Of a stretch of 64,000 nt of DNA, positions 58,716 through 64,000 are shown piece by piece. Numbering within the stretch: the stretch's first letter is position 1; every line of letters begins with the position of its first letter. Source of the DNA: Stenogyne calaminthoides (lineage: Eukaryota; Streptophyta; Magnoliopsida; Lamiales; Lamiaceae); assembly GCA_037126765.1 (NCBI GenBank), contig JBBCBC010000027.1, positions 8,828,406-8,892,405 on the forward strand, read 5' to 3'. The notes beneath the pieces were generated by a model. The model had not been told where the DNA came from and did not search any database. It saw only the letters and a list, made by a program, of their open reading frames with translations. The position numbers and the translations under genes are program-made.

Positions 58716-59030
58716 GTTTGCAAAATGGAAGGAAAACCTTCAATATCCAACATAGGAATATAAATAATGTTGCGGGTAATAGAAGGAACAAAATAACAAT
58801 TATTCAGTTCAAGTCTAAAAGCAGAGGGTAAATTTAAAACATAAGTGCCAACACGTTCAGCAGCAACTCTTGCTCCATTCCCAACGTGCAGCGAGACTTC
58901 ACCCAGCCTAACTGCTCTGCTATCCTTGAGACACTGCACAATTGTACAAATGTGTGAGCCACAACTGGTATCTAATACCCAGCAGTTAGTATCATTTGTG
59001 GACATGTTTATCTCAATAACAAACATACCT
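58716..59030 (-). pseudogene. Element D protease
   Basis: The minus strand reads NCWVLDTSCGSHIC, the active-site region with DTS instead of DTG, then HVGNGARVAAERVGTY and LNNCYFVPSITRNII. The serine-for-glycine change at the active site would be expected to weaken or remove activity. Confidence 0.85.
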
Positions 59031-59869
59031 GTTCCAGAGGCTGAGACACCTTATGTCTTCTTTTCATCTACTAGAACTTTAAAGTCCTTCTTCCAATGCC
59101 CATTCTGCTTGCAGTGGAGGCATACATCCTTGTCCACCCTCTCCTTCTTTTGAATTCCACCTTTGGGCTTAAGGAAGTTCGGCGTGAAGCCTTTCTTTGC
59201 CTTGCCCATTTCTTCTTTCCTTTCGGAGCAGAAGAAGTAGAAGCACTCACCATGAGTACGGGTTTTTCCTTAGCAGTGGAAGACTCAAAAGTCTTTAGCA
59301 TGTTATGTACCTCGGTCATAGTCGATTCCGTCTTATTTATATTAAAGTTTACTACGAAACTCGAATATGAATCGGGAACTGACTAAAGAATGACATAAAC
59401 AGCAAAATTGGTGTTGAACTCAATGCCCAAATGACCAAGTTTCTCAATCAACCCTATCATCTTCAATACATGAGGAGAAACCTTCCCTCCCTCAGACATT
59501 CGACATCTAAACAGATCCATCATCACTTCATAAATCTCGGAGCGAGATTCAGAATCAAAGAGATCCTTCAGATGCTTGATCATCTCGAAGGGAAGCATCC
59601 TCTCATGCTGCCTTTGCAACTCGGAAGTCATCCCGAGTAGCATAACACACTGAGCCTGGGAAGCATCCTCTTGATGCTTCTTCTGAGCTTCGGCGTCAAA
59701 CGCCTCATACTCTTCAGTAAGCCTTCGGGGTAACAGGGATTGACGTGTCTAACACGTACTCAATCTTTTCTTGCCTGAGCACCAAACGAACGTTTCGGTG
59801 CCAGTCGAGAAAGTTTGGCCCAACCAATTTGTTTATTTCCAAAACGCTTCTCAATGACAAGTTATTCAT
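59031..59869 (-). pseudogene. Element D gag
   Basis: The likely start is the ATG at 59869 (MNNLSLRSVLEINKL, then GPNFLDWHRNVRLVL, the copia gag N-terminus). A middle part has MLPFEMIKHLKDLFD and MIGLIEKLG. A zinc knuckle, CLHCKQNGHWKKDF near 59125-59080, has its last cysteine replaced. A frameshift near 59715, a stop near 59383 and another frameshift near 59230 break it. Confidence 0.85.
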
Positions 59870-61760
59870 TTCAACAATTCTAGAGAAATAAAATAAAACA
59901 GGAATTAAACACATAATTCCTATGATCAATATTCAGCATCAAAATAAATGTGGCATTTTCAGTTTATCTTGTTTCCATTATTTTCACATATTCAACGACC
60001 TCATCGGAAGAATACAAATTTATATCCAATATAAATTTTAACGGATTAGGATCCACATTCTTATTACTACAACATCTGCTTTGGCTGATTGTTGTAATAA
60101 TAAATCTGGGAGGTTTCTAAACCAATTGCAAGATTGCAACTCCTAGTTGATTGGGCCAAGCTCAATCGGATGTCACTTAACTTTCGTTTCCCTGCTTTGG
60201 CTGGTGAAACAAAGTCAAGTTGGTTCACAACCATCAAGTGGCGACACTATGTGTCCTATAAAAGTCCCGTTAGATGTAGATCCGAGCAAAAGACTTCGGT
60301 CTTAAATACCCATTGGAACGAAATCTCCGATTTACTTTTAATTTTGATGGAAGACATCTTATCAAATTAATGATAAAACCATATTTTAGTGAGGAATTTT
60401 AAAGGCGGGGCACATTTGAGCAATTATTGGACGCCGTCTACCCAAACATGATTTTATACGGACTAACACTTACATGGGCACTGTCTACCCAAGCAATTAA
60501 TACGGTCCGACAATTATTGGGCGCCGCCTACCCAAACAATTAATACGCGGACCATACAATCGTTAACGAACTAATTTAATAGCAGGTTAACAAGTGGGAT
60601 TTTAATTATCCTTTTTCTTAAATGAATTCTAAAATCTAATTTTAAATTCAATTTATGATTATCAAAACTTATAATTATTCCAATCAATTATAAAATAAAA
60701 TTCAATTTTATTTCAAAACTTAAAATAATCATGTTAATTTTAAATTACATTTTAATTTTTTTATTTGCTAAGGGCTCATGTGCAAGTTTCGAAAATTGCA
60801 CGGAAGGGCCTGTCCTAAATTTAATTTCGGCACAGTCCTTCCCCTCATCATCACCCGATTTCCAAAACCGTTTTCAGATCGGGTCATCTAAATCAAACAT
60901 CCAACAATTCATCAGTTTATCATAATTATTTCCAAAAATTCCCAACACTGTTCCAATTATTAGGGCTTAATCTGATTTTAATTTCATCAGTTCCAAACCA
61001 ATCGAAGAACCCAATAAATAATTCATTAGAATACAAACTTCATCAGAAGAACAACCAAGACCATGAACAGACATGCATCGCACAAGAAACAAAAGTCAAA
61101 ATAGATATATTAAACCAATTGATGCATGGGGACGAAGTATCGGTTTGTGCTTGGCGACTTGTGAATTGGATCATGTGTAATTCAATAACAAAGGGTGGAG
61201 CAATTTTTCAAACCCGGTCAAAACCGATCTTGAAATTGTTAGCGCGCCGCCACTAGTTCGTCTTTTACGGTGGCGAGTCTTTTAGAGTCGAATCAAAATA
61301 ACACAGAGGCCAAGTTTTGAAGGAATCATGCGGTGCGAGTCTCAAATCGAGGTCTTCGGTGGCGTACCACCACGATTCGAGGATCGGAGGGAACCGTGAA
61401 AAAAAGGCTAAACTAGAGGCCCAGAACCTAATCGGGACGAGGGCGACAAATTGTGTAATCGGAAGAGGTGGGCCCCTGCACCGGGCGCGAATGGCCCACC
61501 TTTCAAGCCAACATAGGGCCCACATACCAAAAAAGTTATCTAGGTGGGACAAAATATAGAAAACCCTAGTCTTGGTTTGGGGACGAAGATGAAGATGAAC
61601 AAAATAAATAAATATGGGGTGGGTTTTCAAATGAGCATGCCCCAAAGAATTAACATAGTCTTTACGCAATTATGGTCAATTAACACGACCGCACCTAACG
61701 TTTTATAAAAAAAATTAATTTTATAAATCTAAATTTATGCAATCAACTAAAGAGCCTGAA
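59870..61760 (-). other. Untranslated leader of D
   Basis: 1.9 kb between the PBS and gag. It contains short repeats at 60420-60555 (a GGGCGCCG.CTACCCAA.CAATTAATACG phrase, three partial copies) and a more GC-rich part at 61200-61510. A 134-codon minus-strand frame at 61265-61669 has no recognisable domain and is not called. Confidence 0.65.
60420..60555 (-). repeat. Short tandem repeats in D leader
   Basis: Three partial copies of a roughly 55-base unit contain CTACCCAA and CAATTAATACG. Confidence 0.7.
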
Positions 61761-61772
61761 GCTCTGATACCA
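61761..61772 (-). other. Primer binding site of D
   Basis: The minus strand reads TGGTATCAGAGC, one base after the LTR end TTTCAACA. Confidence 0.92.
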
Positions 61773-61773
61773 C

Positions 61774-63307
61774 TGTTGAAATATAGAGACATATAAACAC
61801 GTAATACATGCGCAACGGAATTAAATAGTTCACCAACAACGAACAGTTAATTGCATAAACAAGTGCGATTAATCATAACAAGAAATCTTACAGTAATTCA
61901 ATAACATATTTCTCAACTATGGTATCCACATAATCCCCGTGGAATGGGACTTGCAGTGATTTGCCGGCGTTGAACTGAGATTTTAATTTGCTAGGAAAAT
62001 TCCTATTCTAGATTTTATGGAGAAACTAGGTTTTCTTGTTGTAGTCAATAATGAATCCCGGGATGTCATATATATTGGGAGAGATTGGCTGAAATCTTAA
62101 GCAATCTTTATTAGGAAGATAATTTCTAATCTTGCAAAACAAATATTAAAGATATGTTTTTCCCTACGGATATTTTCCTATAATACTATTCCATATTATT
62201 ATTTGGGATTCCTATTTAATTAAACCTAATTTAATTAAATAGTAATAATAATTAATTCCAAATTAATATATTATTAATACTCCATAAATTAAATATTAAA
62301 TCTAATTTAATACTTAATCAACCAACTATAATCCGTACACGGGAGTTTCTTGTTGTGTGATCCATAGGCCCTCATATATCGAGCGATTAGTCAAACTAAC
62401 GGTCTTAATTGAATCCTAGACAATAAATCAGACATTCTCAATATATGAGGTACGCGTTGAGAAAACGGCAACTACCACAGAATCGAAAACATGGGCTATG
62501 ACGATTTCCTCCTTTCATTCACGAATACTTGATTAGTCTTGAACATGATGAAGTGTCTATTCAAAAACTTAATCATATTATCTCCAATCACTAATTGATA
62601 ATTTATGTCACACTTGGCCACAAAGTCCAAGTTGACGTGCATTGGTCAATGTCTTTGATCCAATTATGATGAGAAGATGAGTATTCTCTCTAAATCCACT
62701 TTGAGGAATGAATCTTATTCTTGGCTCAACTACCACGCACATGCACTTCGTGATGAATTCAATTCAAGCCATATCTACCCATGGAAGGGTGTAAGCGTCG
62801 GTCATGGTCAAAGTTCATCACTTTATACATGTCGTGCGTATTGACATCAAGTCAAAGGAGTATTGCATCGCTCCCACTAACTGAGACACCAGTAGACACA
62901 TATAGTGCAACTACATCAAACGGTTTTGCTCGGATGGGCATACCAATACCCTCTAAGATATTTGTGCATCCATCATGAGATACCTAGTATCTCGTAGTAA
63001 GTGAGATCTTACTACACTCTCTAAGAGTATGATGCAGATCGCACACCAATCTCCATTGCATCATCAATATTCCATTCTTGATGATCCTTGATCGGGGCTC
63101 TTTGAGAATCATGCTTAAGTCATCTGAGTTCTCACACACTCAATGACAACAAAGATAAGAACAAATGCAAACAATCAGACATGATATTCTAATAAGTGTA
63201 ACGCCATACATTTAATATTAAATAAACAATAATATTAAACCAACACTGAATATTATCTTAGTATTATGTCCATACAAATGATTGTCTCTAGGACACTAAC
63301 ACTAACA
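61774..63307 (-). repeat. 5' LTR of element D (LTR-A3)
   Basis: Sense runs TGTTAGTGTTAGTGTCC to ATTTCAACA, 1534 bp. It is homologous throughout to solo LTR-A2. The bases AATTC at 63308-63312 should be one copy of the D target duplication; the other lies outside the window. Confidence 0.93.
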
Positions 63308-63698
63308 AATTCTTCTATAGAGAGGATTTTTTCATTGTTTTTCAAATCACTTTTGAAAACACGCGTAAAAACTTTCTGCATACAGTTTCGAAAAGCTTTC
63401 TGCATACACCTTAGAATTTCGTTCTGTTCATATTCTATTAACGTTCGTCAAAGCTTTCTTTTCAGTGGTGCAACTGAAATTAAAGTGTGAAATCGTTTTA
63501 CCTTTGGAGACAATACATAAACTTTTTTTTTTATAAAAAACAATACGAATATCCTTTGAGCAATAGTTAGGACGTAATTTGTCTTGCGAAAAAAGAATTT
63601 TTCTTGACTCGGTTTTTAGTTGTTTTATTATTTTTATTTTAATTGCAGTGCACACATACTATCGTTTTTATGCATAAGTATTATTATTGCGTTATTAA
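63308..63698. other. Flanking DNA, nothing recognised
   Basis: AT-rich sequence between element D and the LINE. It contains a short direct repeat (GTTTCGAAAAGCTTTCTGCATAC and TTTCTGCATAC phrases near 63375-63410). No supported gene. Confidence 0.5.
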
Positions 63699-64000
63699 TT
63701 TTTTTTTTTTGAAACAGCCAAAAAATTAATTAATCACCATCCATGAGTACAAGGCATACTCATGTTAAAAATGTACAAGAATACACAAAATACACTAGGC
63801 CAGCATGTCTACTCAACAAAACCAGAAAAGCAGTAGTATAACAGCTTATCCAAACTAGACTCCCAATCAATGACAAGAAAGCGAAATACTCAGAAAGAAA
63901 AAAAACCTCAGAAAATTTATTCGATTCTTAGGTTAGTGCGGCAAGACCCGAATGTTATTTGACTCGCCTTGGATTTTTTTGTCGTTACCCTTGACCATGT
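63699..64000 (-). mobile_element. LINE 3' end with poly(A)
   Basis: The plus strand begins with twelve T and then GAAACAGCCAAAAAATTAATTAATCACC. On the minus strand this is a plant LINE-like 3' tail (GGCTGTTTC then poly(A)), preceded by GTACTCATGG and TGTACATTTTTAAC. The body extends past the right edge. No coding is visible in this part. Confidence 0.65.

Noticed and set aside
61265..61669. 134-codon minus-strand frame in the D leader
   Set aside because: It is on the element strand but upstream of gag, with no domain and no supporting context.
1..64000. Integrated pararetrovirus (caulimovirus) sequence
   Set aside because: All RT regions lie downstream of integrase in copia order, and no movement-protein or coat signature was seen.

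Overview
The window is plant nuclear DNA, almost certainly from a flowering plant. I base this on Ty1/copia elements with initiator-Met tRNA primer sites (TGGTATCAGAGC), 1.3-2.1 kb LTRs, a plant-type hAT DNA transposon, a LINE tail and C-to-T style decay of coding regions. I found no host gene, tRNA, rRNA or CRISPR array. I cannot name the species.

Nearly everything from base 1 to 63307 lies inside one minus-strand copia element (D), whose 5' LTR is at 61774-63307 and whose 3' end lies left of the window. Exact 5-bp (LTR elements) or 8-bp (hAT) target-site duplications let the insertions be peeled apart. Level 1, in D: LTR-A1 (362-53572, TSD GTTGA) in the RNase H domain; solo LTR-A2 (54943-56546, TSD TGTTG) in the integrase-RT linker; and a truncated element E (LTR 56889-58171) in the integrase. 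Level 2, in LTR-A1: copia element C (857-48823, TSD ATGTG), a solo LTR-C (49152-50842, TSD AATAG) and a solo LTR-B (51378-53330, TSD TCCAT). Level 3, in C: a solo LTR-E (1064-2844, TSD AAATT) and an inverted truncated sister copy C' (3143-8226), both in the 5' LTR, and the large element B (14926-47518, TSD TACAA) in the 3' LTR. Level 4, in B: element F (31751-46080, TSD GCTTT) in the 5' LTR and a hAT transposon (22016-26642, TSD CCTGCAAC) in RNase H.

Each retroelement carries the usual order PBS, gag, protease, integrase, RT, RNase H, PPT. B (minus) and F (plus) look like the Sirevirus/Maximus branch. Both have long extra regions between RNase H and the 3' LTR. In B this region holds a minus-strand extra reading frame of about 3.5 kb, including a 402-codon coiled-coil stretch and preceded by a TATA-like site. 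In F it holds a decayed counterpart, also preceded by a TATA-like site.

All coding regions are broken by stops, frameshifts or deletions. Much of the damage in C and C' is C-to-T/G-to-A. In B and F many lesions instead sit at CTG/CAG sites and look non-random, so base-calling or consensus error should be excluded before calling them biological. The last 300 bases hold the poly(A) end of a minus-strand LINE.
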